From an uncultured Oscillospiraceae bacterium (GTDB lineage: Bacteria; Bacillota; Clostridia; Oscillospirales; Oscillospiraceae), in assembly GCA_944383165.1 (NCBI GenBank), contig CALWON010000112.1:1-32436 (forward strand): a stretch of DNA of 32,436 nucleotides, given 5' to 3'. The translations under genes were made by a program, and so were the position numbers. Position 1 is the first letter of the stretch; each line of letters begins with the position of its first letter. Below are positions 7,054 through 14,511 of this stretch, in pieces. The notes under the pieces are model-generated. The model had not been told where the DNA came from. It did not search any database and was given only the letters and a program-made list of their open reading frames with translations.

Positions 7054-7362
7054 TTACTGGTTCTCAGATACATCACATTTGCATTCCTCTACAGAATCCA
7101 GATGGTTATGGCTGTGGGATAGAGTTTGCAAAAATCTTAAAAGTGGTGCAAACTCAATTTGATTTTCTTCATCCGATTTCTTCGGTTGTAAAGACAGAAA
7201 CTCCGGAAACGCATTGAGGAAGTATGTACCCACAAGGAAAATACGTCGTTGCGCCAGCTTCTCTCTTGCAATTTTTTTCTGTCTGTCTCGCATCATTTTT
7301 CGACGCTCAAGTTGTTTAATTTCCATCAAGTTTTTTGAAATCATCTCATCAATGATACTCAT
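7054..7362 (-). CDS. Small mobilisation accessory protein (102 aa, DUF3847-like layout)
   Basis: The N-terminal half is a strongly basic helix (KQLERRKMMRDRQKKIAREK), followed by QRRIFLVGTYFLNAFPEFLSL. This layout, a basic coiled coil followed by a short R-x-F-L-xG hydrophobic block, resembles small proteins beside MobA/MobL relaxases (DUF3847-like). Such proteins are candidates for relaxosome DNA binding. The family match is by appearance only. The start (AAGGGAG upstream) overlaps the coupling-protein gene by 14 bases, and the oriT is just downstream, both consistent with a relaxosome component. Confidence 0.65.
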   Translation of the reverse strand: MSIIDEMISKNLMEIKQLERRKMMRDRQKKIAREKLAQRRIFLVGTYFLNAFPEFLSLQPKKSDEENQIEFAPLLRFLQTLSHSHNHLDSVEECKCDVSENQ

Positions 7363-9100
7363 ATGGCTCGCTCCCTTCTGTCATACATACATCAGATACT
7401 ATAAAGTCAACAGCTTCTGGCAATTGTGTTTGTGTAATTTTTTGGTAATATGGTTCTTTCCATACCCAATAAAATCCAGTTGGAGTAATAAATACAGCTT
7501 TGTCACCAAGCTGCCCCAGTTCATGAGGTTGCACAATGAATTCCCGTTCTTCACAAATGGTAACACTGCTATTTCGTGTCACTCCCTGACCATCCAAAGA
7601 TACTGAGTAACTTCTTCTGGCAATCGGAATCGTTCCAAGTAATCGTGAAAAATACTCCTGATCATCAGGTTCCGTAATATCCAGAAGAAGCTTGTAGGCA
7701 CAATTGCCAAGAATATTTCTTCTTCCCTCCATACCATACCGTTCGTCAAGCTGAGCAATGTTCTGAATAAAGATAGCGATTGTAATACCTCTGCTCCGCA
7801 ATGTTGCCAGACCATTTTTAATCGCATGACATGTCCCTAATCTTGGAAATTCATCCAGCATGATAAGAACTGGCTGTAGCCCACACACATCTGAGCTGTG
7901 TTTGTCCGCGCGTCGCTCCAACGTCTTTGTCAACTGATTCAACATCAACGTTATAAGTGGTTCCCATTGATCCAATTTATCTTCTGGAATTTGAAGAATC
8001 ACATCATATGGATGCTCATCTGTGAGAAAATCACTCCATTGTAATAATTCACATGTGGGATCTGTGGTAAAAGCTTGAATAACATATGGATCGACTGCAA
8101 GGGTAACAAGTTCACTGATTTCCATCCCAACACATGCCATTATTTCAGGTTTTAAGTTTTTAAATTTGCCAATAAACATCTTGGCAGCTGCATGTCTACA
8201 CTCTCCGCTCTCTTCGCTATCTGTTTCACTGCCCATAATCTCATCAACAAGCGATTGTATTGTTTTATATTGAATTGTCTGCATCATTTGAGGAAAGGTG
8301 TATCCCAGACTAAAATAGTACAGGATAGCTCCCGTCAATAAATTTTGTGCCATCTGTGACCACACTTTATCCACTGAAATTGAAAATGTGGATTGTGATG
8401 GTGATGGTATCAACGCAAGAGCCAAATCCCTTGCATGATTAACCATGTTCTCTTCTCTGTCATACCGAAGAAGAGAAAACGGATCATATCGTGCAGTATT
8501 CTTTATTGTTGGATTGAATACAAACAATCGTTTGTTTGAGTCTTGGTTAAATGTGTACCAGGGGGTTACAAGATCACCACCATTTCCCTTTACATCAAAG
8601 GCAATGATCCGTCCTTTCCACGAATTTAAGGTAGGAATCACAGTCGCACTTGTTTTACCACATCCAGGTCCTCCAATTACAATTATGTGCCCATCTGTCT
8701 TCTGTGACTTCCCAACAAAAGTCTCCTTTTCAGAGTAATATTGGCGATTCCCGCAAAAAAATCCACTATCTTCATTTGATTTCACCACATAACAATCTGG
8801 AATATCACAGCTATAGCGAACATAGGACTCATCAAATTCAGTTGCATCAATCAAATCCTGTGTTACATAACCATAGTCATAATATGGTTTCATGGAATCC
8901 ATCTCATGATCTTTGTTTTTCTTCTTTTTCTTCTTTTTTCTCTTTTTCTTGTCCCCTTTGCATTCTGTGGGTTCATACAAACCACATACTTTCCGGCGTT
9001 TTTTTAAGTAGGATGGTATTTCGAAATTACGTTCTTCATCAGGATTGTCAGTAAGGTCAAACAGGTCATCAAGGTTGGTATTGAGCATAAGCTGTTTCAT
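7349..9100 (-). CDS. VirD4/TraG-family coupling protein (T4CP)
   Basis: This is a 583-residue type IV coupling protein ATPase, which hands the relaxase-DNA complex to a secretion channel. Walker A is GGPGCGKTS (residues 143-151). Walker B is within PVLIMLDEFPRLGT. The TraG-type IFIQNIAQLDERYG and GNCAYKLLLDITEPDDQEYFSRLLG follow. ATG 9100 has AAGGAGG upstream. Unlike classical VirD4 it shows no N-terminal transmembrane helices. Instead there is a long lysine tract (residues about 51-63). It is the first gene of the leftward mobilisation operon. Because no T4SS genes are nearby, it probably docks onto a helper element's machinery. Confidence 0.88.
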   Translation of the reverse strand: MKQLMLNTNLDDLFDLTDNPDEERNFEIPSYLKKRRKVCGLYEPTECKGDKKKRKKKKKKKNKDHEMDSMKPYYDYGYVTQDLIDATEFDESYVRYSCDIPDCYVVKSNEDSGFFCGNRQYYSEKETFVGKSQKTDGHIIVIGGPGCGKTSATVIPTLNSWKGRIIAFDVKGNGGDLVTPWYTFNQDSNKRLFVFNPTIKNTARYDPFSLLRYDREENMVNHARDLALALIPSPSQSTFSISVDKVWSQMAQNLLTGAILYYFSLGYTFPQMMQTIQYKTIQSLVDEIMGSETDSEESGECRHAAAKMFIGKFKNLKPEIMACVGMEISELVTLAVDPYVIQAFTTDPTCELLQWSDFLTDEHPYDVILQIPEDKLDQWEPLITLMLNQLTKTLERRADKHSSDVCGLQPVLIMLDEFPRLGTCHAIKNGLATLRSRGITIAIFIQNIAQLDERYGMEGRRNILGNCAYKLLLDITEPDDQEYFSRLLGTIPIARRSYSVSLDGQGVTRNSSVTICEEREFIVQPHELGQLGDKAVFITPTGFYWVWKEPYYQKITQTQLPEAVDFIVSDVCMTEGSEPYEYH

Positions 9101-9385
9101 AGCACATTCCTCCTTAAAAATTGTGAAGTCATCATACACCAGAATGAAACCTAAAAGACGTGACAAAAACAAAAATTTTTATCTGCTTATTTACCAGAAA
9201 CTTATGATTATTTTTATGTAAAATAAATGTAATTATATTTCAAAGAGTAATTAAATGGTAAATTATCACCGTAAAGACCACATTTATATGCAAATCTTAT
9301 CGTATACACTTTATTTTGAATGATATGTTATCTCTGTAAGCCCCAGAAAAATTTTGAGGCAATCATTATTATGGAGGTAATTATT
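9101..9385. promoter_or_regulatory. Divergent AT-rich promoter region between T4CP and amidoligase
   Basis: The 285 bases separate the leftward coupling-protein operon from the rightward amidoligase operon, so both promoters should lie here. The sequence is very AT-rich, and many loose -10-like hexamers are present. I could not single out a convincing -35/-10 pair for either direction. No gene or strong hairpin is seen. Confidence 0.4.
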
Positions 9386-10483
9386 ATGAAATCTCTGGAG
9401 CGGTGTACTTGCTGTGGACAACGATATGACCGCGAGGACCTCACCTACTTCAACAACTATCTACTTTGCCCATCCTGCCTAAGTGAAGAGAGTTGTATCT
9501 GTGACCACTGTGGAAATCGTATCTGGATCGCTGACAATGAGGGAAATGACACTCTCATTCTCTGCCCTTCTTGCTATGAGAACAACTATACCCATTGTGA
9601 CCATTGTGGTCGTCTCATTGCTCTGTCGGATGCTCATTATCTGGATGATGAGGATGAACCCTATTGTGAGAGCTGCTATAATCTTCATCAATCTGATTAC
9701 ATTCATGAATATAACTATAAACCGGTTCCTGTGTTTTATGGTGAGGGTCCTCGCTACTTTGGAGTGGAGTTGGAACTGGATGAAGGAGGGGAACGAGATT
9801 ATAATGCAAAACGTTTGATTCAATTGGTCAACAAAAAACAAGAATATCTCTACTGTAAACATGACGGCAGTCTGTCAGATGGTTTTGAACTGGTAACTCA
9901 TCCTATGTCTCTCTCTTTTCATCTCAATCATATGCCTTGGGCACAACTGACACACAGGGCAGTAGAGCTAGGTTATCTGTCTCATAAATGTGATACCTGT
10001 GGACTTCACATACATATAAGTCGCAATGCCTTTGGAGATACAATTGATGAACAGGATAACACCATTGCCCGTGTACTCTACTTCGTTGAAAAACACTGGA
10101 ATGAGTTACTCATCTTTTCACGCCGCACGCAACGACAGCTGGATCGATGGGCAGCTCGTTATGGATACAAAGATCAACCCAGTGAGATGATGGAGCATGT
10201 GAAGAAGGGATACGCCAGCCGCTATACCTGTGTTAATCTGACCAACGACTCTACCATTGAGTTTCGTATTTTCCGTGGAACCCTTAAATATAACACTCTT
10301 ATTGCCACATTGCAGATGGTAAACCATATCTGTAATGTGGCTCTTTCTATGTCTGATGAGGAACTAAAGTCCCTGTCATGGAGTACCTTCATGGCTTACA
10401 TCACAGAACCAGAGCTCATTCAGTATCTGAAGGAACGACGGCTCTATCTCAATGAACCAGTAAACAGTGAGGAGGAACTGTAA
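9386..10483 (+). CDS. Amidoligase-family enzyme with N-terminal zinc-ribbon/LIM-like fingers
   Basis: The protein has about 365 residues. The first 95 residues hold repeated CxxC pairs (CTCCGQ, CPSC, CDHCGN, CPSC, CDHCGR, CESC), a treble-zinc, LIM-like region. The catalytic part begins YFGVELELDEGG and continues KHDGSLSDGFELVTHPMS, typical of the Amidoligase_2 family (glutamine-synthetase-like COOH-NH2 ligases). CGLHIHISR and TIEFRIFRGTLKYNT follow. Such enzymes form amide bonds with ATP. ATG 9386 has GGAGG eight bases upstream. The stop is one base before the start of a class II glutamine amidotransferase, which probably supplies ammonia. The substrate is unknown. Confidence 0.87.
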   Translation: MKSLERCTCCGQRYDREDLTYFNNYLLCPSCLSEESCICDHCGNRIWIADNEGNDTLILCPSCYENNYTHCDHCGRLIALSDAHYLDDEDEPYCESCYNLHQSDYIHEYNYKPVPVFYGEGPRYFGVELELDEGGERDYNAKRLIQLVNKKQEYLYCKHDGSLSDGFELVTHPMSLSFHLNHMPWAQLTHRAVELGYLSHKCDTCGLHIHISRNAFGDTIDEQDNTIARVLYFVEKHWNELLIFSRRTQRQLDRWAARYGYKDQPSEMMEHVKKGYASRYTCVNLTNDSTIEFRIFRGTLKYNTLIATLQMVNHICNVALSMSDEELKSLSWSTFMAYITEPELIQYLKERRLYLNEPVNSEEEL

Positions 10484-10484
10484 T

Positions 10485-11432
10485 ATGTGTAGTTTATTTG
10501 GAGTATTAGACTATGGGCATGTTCTCAATGCCAAACAGAAAAATCACATTCTGTCTACTCTGTCTGAGGCATGTGAGGTAAGAGGCACTGATGCCACTGG
10601 CATTGCATACCACACAAGATCTGGGTTGCAAATTTTCAAACGACCTCTCCCCGCTCACCGCTTGCGTCTTCGTGTTCCTAAACACTCTACTCTCGTCATG
10701 GGACACACTCGTCTGACAACACAGGGCAACGAAAAGCGTAACTACAACAACCATCCATTTCCAGGAAAGGCTGGAAAGTTGTCCTTTGCTCTGGCTCATA
10801 ATGGGGTACTTTCCAACGACAAATTACTCCACCTGTCCCGACAATTACCTGCAACTCGTGTGGAGACAGACAGCTACATAGCAGTTCAACTGCTAGAGAA
10901 AGAAGGTGTTCTCTCATTTAACAGTCTGACTCATATGGCACAATCTCTGCAAGGTACCTTCACTATCACAGTAATGGACGAAGAGGATAATCTATACCTT
11001 GTAAAGGGAAATAACCCTCTTGTTCTGTATCACTGGTCTCATATGGGTTTATATTTGTATGCGTCTACAAAAGAGATATTGAATCATACATTACAAAAGC
11101 TCCACTTCTCTCTAGGCGTATATCAAGAAGTACCCATTCACTGTGGGGATATTGTACACATCAATGCCACAGGGCATTTGGTTCGAGGAACCTTTGATGA
11201 CAGCCATCTATCCAACTACTTCATCCCATACTACTCTCCATATCACTATATCCCTTCCTATTACAGTACAGTAGCCTCTGCCTATATTGAGGATCTGAAA
11301 ACCATTGCCCCTTCCTTTGGATATAGTCCTGATGATATTGAATCATTACTGGAAGATGGTTTTACCCCAGAAGAGATTGAAGAATATTTGTACGAAATGG
11401 AATCCTATCATCAATATGAACTGAACCAGTAA
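10485..11432 (+). CDS. Class II glutamine amidotransferase (partner of the amidoligase)
   Basis: This 315-residue protein has an N-terminal nucleophile glutaminase domain. After removal of Met, Cys2 (MCSLFGVL) would be the nucleophile. RGTDATGIAYH, GHTRLTTQGN and LAHNGVLSND are the GATase II substrate-binding motifs. It should release ammonia from glutamine and pass it to an acceptor enzyme, almost certainly the amidoligase encoded one base upstream. The start has GAGGAGG nine bases before it, inside the upstream gene. The C-terminal 60 residues (Tyr-rich, then PDDIESLLEDGFTPEEIEEYLYE) are not part of the core domain. A strong terminator follows. Confidence 0.88.
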   Translation: MCSLFGVLDYGHVLNAKQKNHILSTLSEACEVRGTDATGIAYHTRSGLQIFKRPLPAHRLRLRVPKHSTLVMGHTRLTTQGNEKRNYNNHPFPGKAGKLSFALAHNGVLSNDKLLHLSRQLPATRVETDSYIAVQLLEKEGVLSFNSLTHMAQSLQGTFTITVMDEEDNLYLVKGNNPLVLYHWSHMGLYLYASTKEILNHTLQKLHFSLGVYQEVPIHCGDIVHINATGHLVRGTFDDSHLSNYFIPYYSPYHYIPSYYSTVASAYIEDLKTIAPSFGYSPDDIESLLEDGFTPEEIEEYLYEMESYHQYELNQ

Positions 11433-11441
11433 ACGCAAGCA

Positions 11442-11492
11442 AACAAACCCTCTGACGTAGGAAAACAGGAGTACTACGTCAGAGGGTTTGTT
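11442..11492 (+). terminator. Strong terminator of the amidoligase/GATase operon
   Basis: A perfect 19-bp stem (11442-11460 with 11474-11492; it contains CCCTCTGACGTAG) has a 13-base loop. It is followed by TCTCTAT after a TTTGTT end. It begins 10 bases after the amidotransferase stop. The stem repeats the CTGACGT motif of the element's left-end terminators. Confidence 0.75.
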
Positions 11493-11521
11493 CTCTATCA
11501 CAATATGTAAAAATACATTTT

Positions 11522-11567
11522 TTCCCTTTTTATACAAGGAACTATTTTCGTGGTTCATAAGTGCGCT
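11522..11567 (+). other. Second oriT-like site (exact 18-bp repeat of the nic region)
   Basis: Bases 11550-11567 repeat 7007-7024 exactly (GTGGTTCATAAGTGCGCT) in the same orientation. Sixteen bases before TAAGTGCGC, the same spacing as in the first site, ends a weak stem: TTCC(C)TT (11522-11528) / AAGGAA (11536-11541). The hairpin is much weaker than in the first oriT, so function is uncertain. No relaxase gene lies to its right. Confidence 0.6.
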
Positions 11568-11639
11568 GTATATCTTAGCATACATCCTAAAACTTATCTA
11601 TGCACACTCATATATCTCTGTCTCTCCCACTAGGGCACA

Positions 11640-11731
11640 CCCTATTGAGACAGTAAAAAAGTATCCCAATAGAGTTGGTTTTCCTATTTTGGTATATACC
11701 ATATCGAACACCAACCCTATTGGGAATTTTT
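11640..11731 (+). promoter_or_regulatory. Repeat-rich site upstream of the resolvase (res-like or attenuator)
   Basis: The motif CCCTATTG occurs at 11640-11647 and 11715-11722, and inverted at 11665-11672. The last two are parts of a 14/15 inverted repeat (11665-11679 with 11710-11724) with the palindrome GGTATATACC (11691-11700) at its centre. The right arm is followed by AATTTTTATT, so the RNA could also act as a terminator. Placed 30-110 bases before a resolvase gene, the pattern fits a resolvase binding region. Confidence 0.45.
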
Positions 11732-11753
11732 ATTAAGAAAGGTAAATGGTAAT

Positions 11754-12359
11754 ATGAAGATTGGCTATATTCGTGTCAGCACCCAAGAGCAAAATACTGC
11801 CAGACAGGAGTTGCTCATGGAATCGATGGGTGTGGACGAGGTCTACATTGATCATATAAGTGGTAAAAATACAGATCGACCAGAGTTAAAGAAAATGCTT
11901 GACTATGTTCGCAGAGGTGACACGGTCATCGTAGAATCTATTAGTCGCTTTGCTCGCAATACCAGAGACCTATTGGATTTGGTGGAGCGGTTATCGGCAA
12001 AAGGTGTTGAGTTTATCTCTCAAAAAGAAGCGATTGACACCACCACACCAACCGGAAAATTTATGTTGACTATTTTTGGTGCAGTAGCAGAGCTAGAGCG
12101 TGAATATATCCTCCAACGGCAACGTGAGGGAATCGCCATAGCAAAAAAGCATGGTAAATACAAGGGACGTAAACCAGTTGACCCACCTGGATTCCAAGCA
12201 GTTGTAGCACAATGGCAAGCAGGCAAATTAACAGCCGTTGAAGCCATGAGTAAGTTAAATATGACAAAGTCCACATTTTATCGTAAGGTCAAAAAAGCAC
12301 AAACATCCTCTCCCGTCCCACATATACCCTCCATGCCAGATGAAGATACAGAGAAATAG
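11754..12359 (+). CDS. Small serine resolvase/invertase
   Basis: This 201-residue protein is of the Tn3 resolvase type. It starts MKIGYIRVSTQEQN with catalytic Ser at residue 9. DTVIVESISRFARNTRDLL, TPTGKFMLTIFGAVAELERE and the E-helix follow. Then comes KYKGRKPVDPPGF and a C-terminal helix-turn-helix (GKLTAVEAMSKLNMTKSTFYRKVKKA). Length and layout are normal for the family. Such enzymes resolve dimers or invert segments at short res/hix sites. The repeat-rich site just upstream is the natural candidate target. It marks the boundary between the mobilisation core and the defence island. Confidence 0.92.
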   Translation: MKIGYIRVSTQEQNTARQELLMESMGVDEVYIDHISGKNTDRPELKKMLDYVRRGDTVIVESISRFARNTRDLLDLVERLSAKGVEFISQKEAIDTTTPTGKFMLTIFGAVAELEREYILQRQREGIAIAKKHGKYKGRKPVDPPGFQAVVAQWQAGKLTAVEAMSKLNMTKSTFYRKVKKAQTSSPVPHIPSMPDEDTEK

Positions 12360-12407
12360 CTCGCAATATATCATGTAAACAATAAAATAAAAGTTTTTTA
12401 ATATAGC

Positions 12408-12436
12408 TTGACAAAATATGTAAAATATGTTAATTT
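12408..12436 (+). promoter_or_regulatory. Possible promoter for the 441-aa gene
   Basis: A perfect -35 TTGACA (12408-12413) is followed after 17 bases by TAATTT (12431-12436), a poor -10. The sequence lies between the resolvase stop and a long hairpin. Confidence 0.4.
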
Positions 12437-12448
12437 ATGTATATTATT

Positions 12449-12486
12449 CTATAACTGAGCAAACCTGACCTTTTGCTCAGTTATAG
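12449..12486 (+). promoter_or_regulatory. Long perfect hairpin before the 441-aa gene
   Basis: A 15-bp perfect stem CTATAACTGAGCAAA (12449-12463) / TTTGCTCAGTTATAG (12472-12486) has an 8-base loop. No U-run follows directly, so it is not a textbook terminator. It could be a leader structure, an operator palindrome or a weak terminator for the resolvase. Confidence 0.45.
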
Positions 12487-12568
12487 TATAAAAATCGATA
12501 GCATAAATCATGCTGTCCTGCCAAATGGTCTGTGAGATAAATCTTGTATGTAATGGAGTGATCGCTTT

Positions 12569-13894
12569 ATGCAGAAATCGGTATCTTGGAAAGAGTTATT
12601 GAACAGGGAAGAAAATTTTGTTGGACCTAATTCAAATTTAAATGAACTCGATGAAAGATGGTTATGTATGTATGAAGCACTATATTACTGTATTGCTTCA
12701 ATGTGCAGTGCAGTAAAAAGCGATGAGGATGATCTGGATGATATAATATTAGATAAGGTATACACACAAGTATATGACTTTTTATGCTCAATCTATAACT
12801 ATGGAGAATTCAGCATGTTTAACAGTGAATCTATTTTATATCAATCAGCTTTCGAAATTTGTCGTTTTATGGGAGGTTGTTCATTTATACATGAAACAAA
12901 ACGTTGCAACTCCCTCTCTCTGCGACAATTTGTATACTTGAATTCTCCAGAAAAGTATCATGTGAAAGGCTCAAAAAAATACTTCGACCCAAAGTATTCC
13001 ACTGTAAATTCAGAAAAACAAGATGAAATAAACAATGTTGTCTCTACTCTTCGGCAGCATCGCCATAGGTTCTTCACAAAAAAGGAAAACGATATCCGCA
13101 GACCTAATTGGGCGGCAATGCCCAAAAGTTCTGTACATGAGTGGTCGCTATACTTTGTACTTGAAGATCCAAAAATTTCAAAAATATATAAAAGAATAAA
13201 CAATCGATTTTCTATCATTAATAAGGCATTGAATGCTCCAAGGGATGACCAGTATATTGACAATTTGATTGAGAATTTCAATAAATTTGTCTCGAGAACA
13301 GAAAAAGATAAATATGAAGATTTCATTTTTCTTTCTAAAACATTCTTGACTCATGTAAAAAAAGATCCCACCTATTATGGTATGAATTTGTACCGGTTCG
13401 AGAAGAATATGCAGTTGTACTTAATTACAGATTCAGTCAAACAGCTTTCTCGCTGCAAAAATCAAACGGAAGAGAATATTTTTTTAGCAAAATTCTTTGT
13501 ATTGAGTGAATTATGTTTTCCAAAATTACGCAATCAACTTTTCCAGTTAGAGGATATTTCCGAAATATTCCATTACTCTACGTCATTTAAAGATTTTTTG
13601 ATTCTATTTATCCTTATGTCTCGTTTGATTATTGATCAATTGATAGAAGATCATGTGTTGAGCGATAACTGGGAATCTTCCATATTGTCTCAAATCAACA
13701 ATCTCGCAGAAAAGGTACTTTTTAACCCTGATACAATTGATACCACAGTTACACCAGAATATCAAAATTTCTACCAAACCCTTGTTATCAGTCCAATTGC
13801 CAAGAAGGTTAATCTCGCCATATTCACAATGATTGAAGATAAACTAATAAAAGCAGAAAATCCAAATGAAATACTAAAGAATCTTTTTGTCTAG
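12569..13894 (+). CDS. Unknown 441-aa protein of the defence island
   Basis: I do not recognise a domain. The product is soluble, helical-looking and rich in Phe, Tyr, Ile and Lys. There is an acidic patch (SDEDDLDDIILD) near residues 51-62 and hydrophobic helices around SFKDFLILFILMSRLIIDQLI, possibly a buried bundle rather than a membrane span. GGAG lies 10 bases before the ATG. The gene is isolated by hairpins on both sides and comes before a Myb-like/nuclease-helicase pair. Its visible AT bias and position in an accessory island suggest a conflict-related or other accessory function, but no catalytic motif is evident. Confidence 0.6.
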   Translation: MQKSVSWKELLNREENFVGPNSNLNELDERWLCMYEALYYCIASMCSAVKSDEDDLDDIILDKVYTQVYDFLCSIYNYGEFSMFNSESILYQSAFEICRFMGGCSFIHETKRCNSLSLRQFVYLNSPEKYHVKGSKKYFDPKYSTVNSEKQDEINNVVSTLRQHRHRFFTKKENDIRRPNWAAMPKSSVHEWSLYFVLEDPKISKIYKRINNRFSIINKALNAPRDDQYIDNLIENFNKFVSRTEKDKYEDFIFLSKTFLTHVKKDPTYYGMNLYRFEKNMQLYLITDSVKQLSRCKNQTEENIFLAKFFVLSELCFPKLRNQLFQLEDISEIFHYSTSFKDFLILFILMSRLIIDQLIEDHVLSDNWESSILSQINNLAEKVLFNPDTIDTTVTPEYQNFYQTLVISPIAKKVNLAIFTMIEDKLIKAENPNEILKNLFV

Positions 13895-13922
13895 TGGATA
13901 TAAGGACATTCTTCTTTTTAAA

Positions 13923-13959
13923 AACGGCAGCTTCTGACCTATCATCAGAAGCTGCCGTT
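13923..13959. terminator. Hairpin after the 441-aa gene
   Basis: A perfect 15-bp stem AACGGCAGCTTCTGA (13923-13937) / TCAGAAGCTGCCGTT (13945-13959) has a 7-base loop. It starts 29 bases after the stop. On the plus strand the tail is only weakly T-rich; on the minus strand it is followed by TTTTAAAAAG. It is probably the end of the unit. Confidence 0.55.
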
Positions 13960-14077
13960 ATACTTGATTATGATAAGTTTTTGCCTAATCATCAATCAGT
14001 TCCATATGAACTCACAGTCATAAGATATAAACTGTATGATTTGTCCAAAATCTCGTTCCATACCTGTTGTTGTCCAA

Positions 14078-14106
14078 TTGACTGCAAAAGTATACTGGTG
14101 TACACT
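14078..14106 (+). promoter_or_regulatory. Promoter with overlapping inverted repeat for the Myb-like/helicase genes
   Basis: TTGACT (14078-14083), 17 bases, then TACACT (14101-14106). Overlying the spacer and -10 is the inverted repeat AGTATAC (14089-14095) / GTACACT (14100-14106), 6 of 7 paired, a candidate operator. Confidence 0.6.
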
Positions 14107-14148
14107 ATGGCAAATAGAATTATTTTTTGTAGAACAGGAGGAATGATG

Positions 14149-14502
14149 ATGGATATTCTTCGTGCAAAAGAGCTATTAACAATTTTGGCAGATGGAATCA
14201 ATCCCATAACTGGGGAACTTCTTTCTAAAGAGGATAGCTGCAATCAGGTTGAAATTGTAAGGGCATTACATACTGTACTTCATCATCTTACGATTTCAGA
14301 AAGAGAAACCCAAAAATCTCAACCAGAAAATGCAGGAAAGCCTTGGACAGCAGAACAGGATTCCACTCTATCTCAAATGTTTGATGCTGGATATTCAAAT
14401 GAAGCCATTTGTATTTATTTTAAGCGTACAACTGGTTCAATTGCTTCAAGATTGGTTCGACTTGGAAAAATTGGAAAACGAGATGAATTTAGAAAGAGAT
14501 AA
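14149..14502 (+). CDS. Small Myb/SANT-like DNA-binding protein
   Basis: The protein has 117 residues. The N-terminal half, AKELLTILADGINPITGELLSKED and VEIVRALHTVLHHL, recurs as a module in firmicute regulatory or restriction contexts. The C-terminal half, PWTAEQDSTLSQMFDAGYS ... FKRTTGSIASRLVRLGKIG, is a Myb/SANT-like helix-turn-helix (W-T-x-E-x-D, RT.G.I..RL..LG). The third of three consecutive ATGs (14149) is best spaced from AGGAGG (14136-14141). The stop lies nine bases before the helicase start. It may bind DNA and regulate, or recruit, the nuclease-helicase encoded next to it. Confidence 0.7.
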   Translation: MDILRAKELLTILADGINPITGELLSKEDSCNQVEIVRALHTVLHHLTISERETQKSQPENAGKPWTAEQDSTLSQMFDAGYSNEAICIYFKRTTGSIASRLVRLGKIGKRDEFRKR

Positions 14503-14511
14503 GGTGATTTT

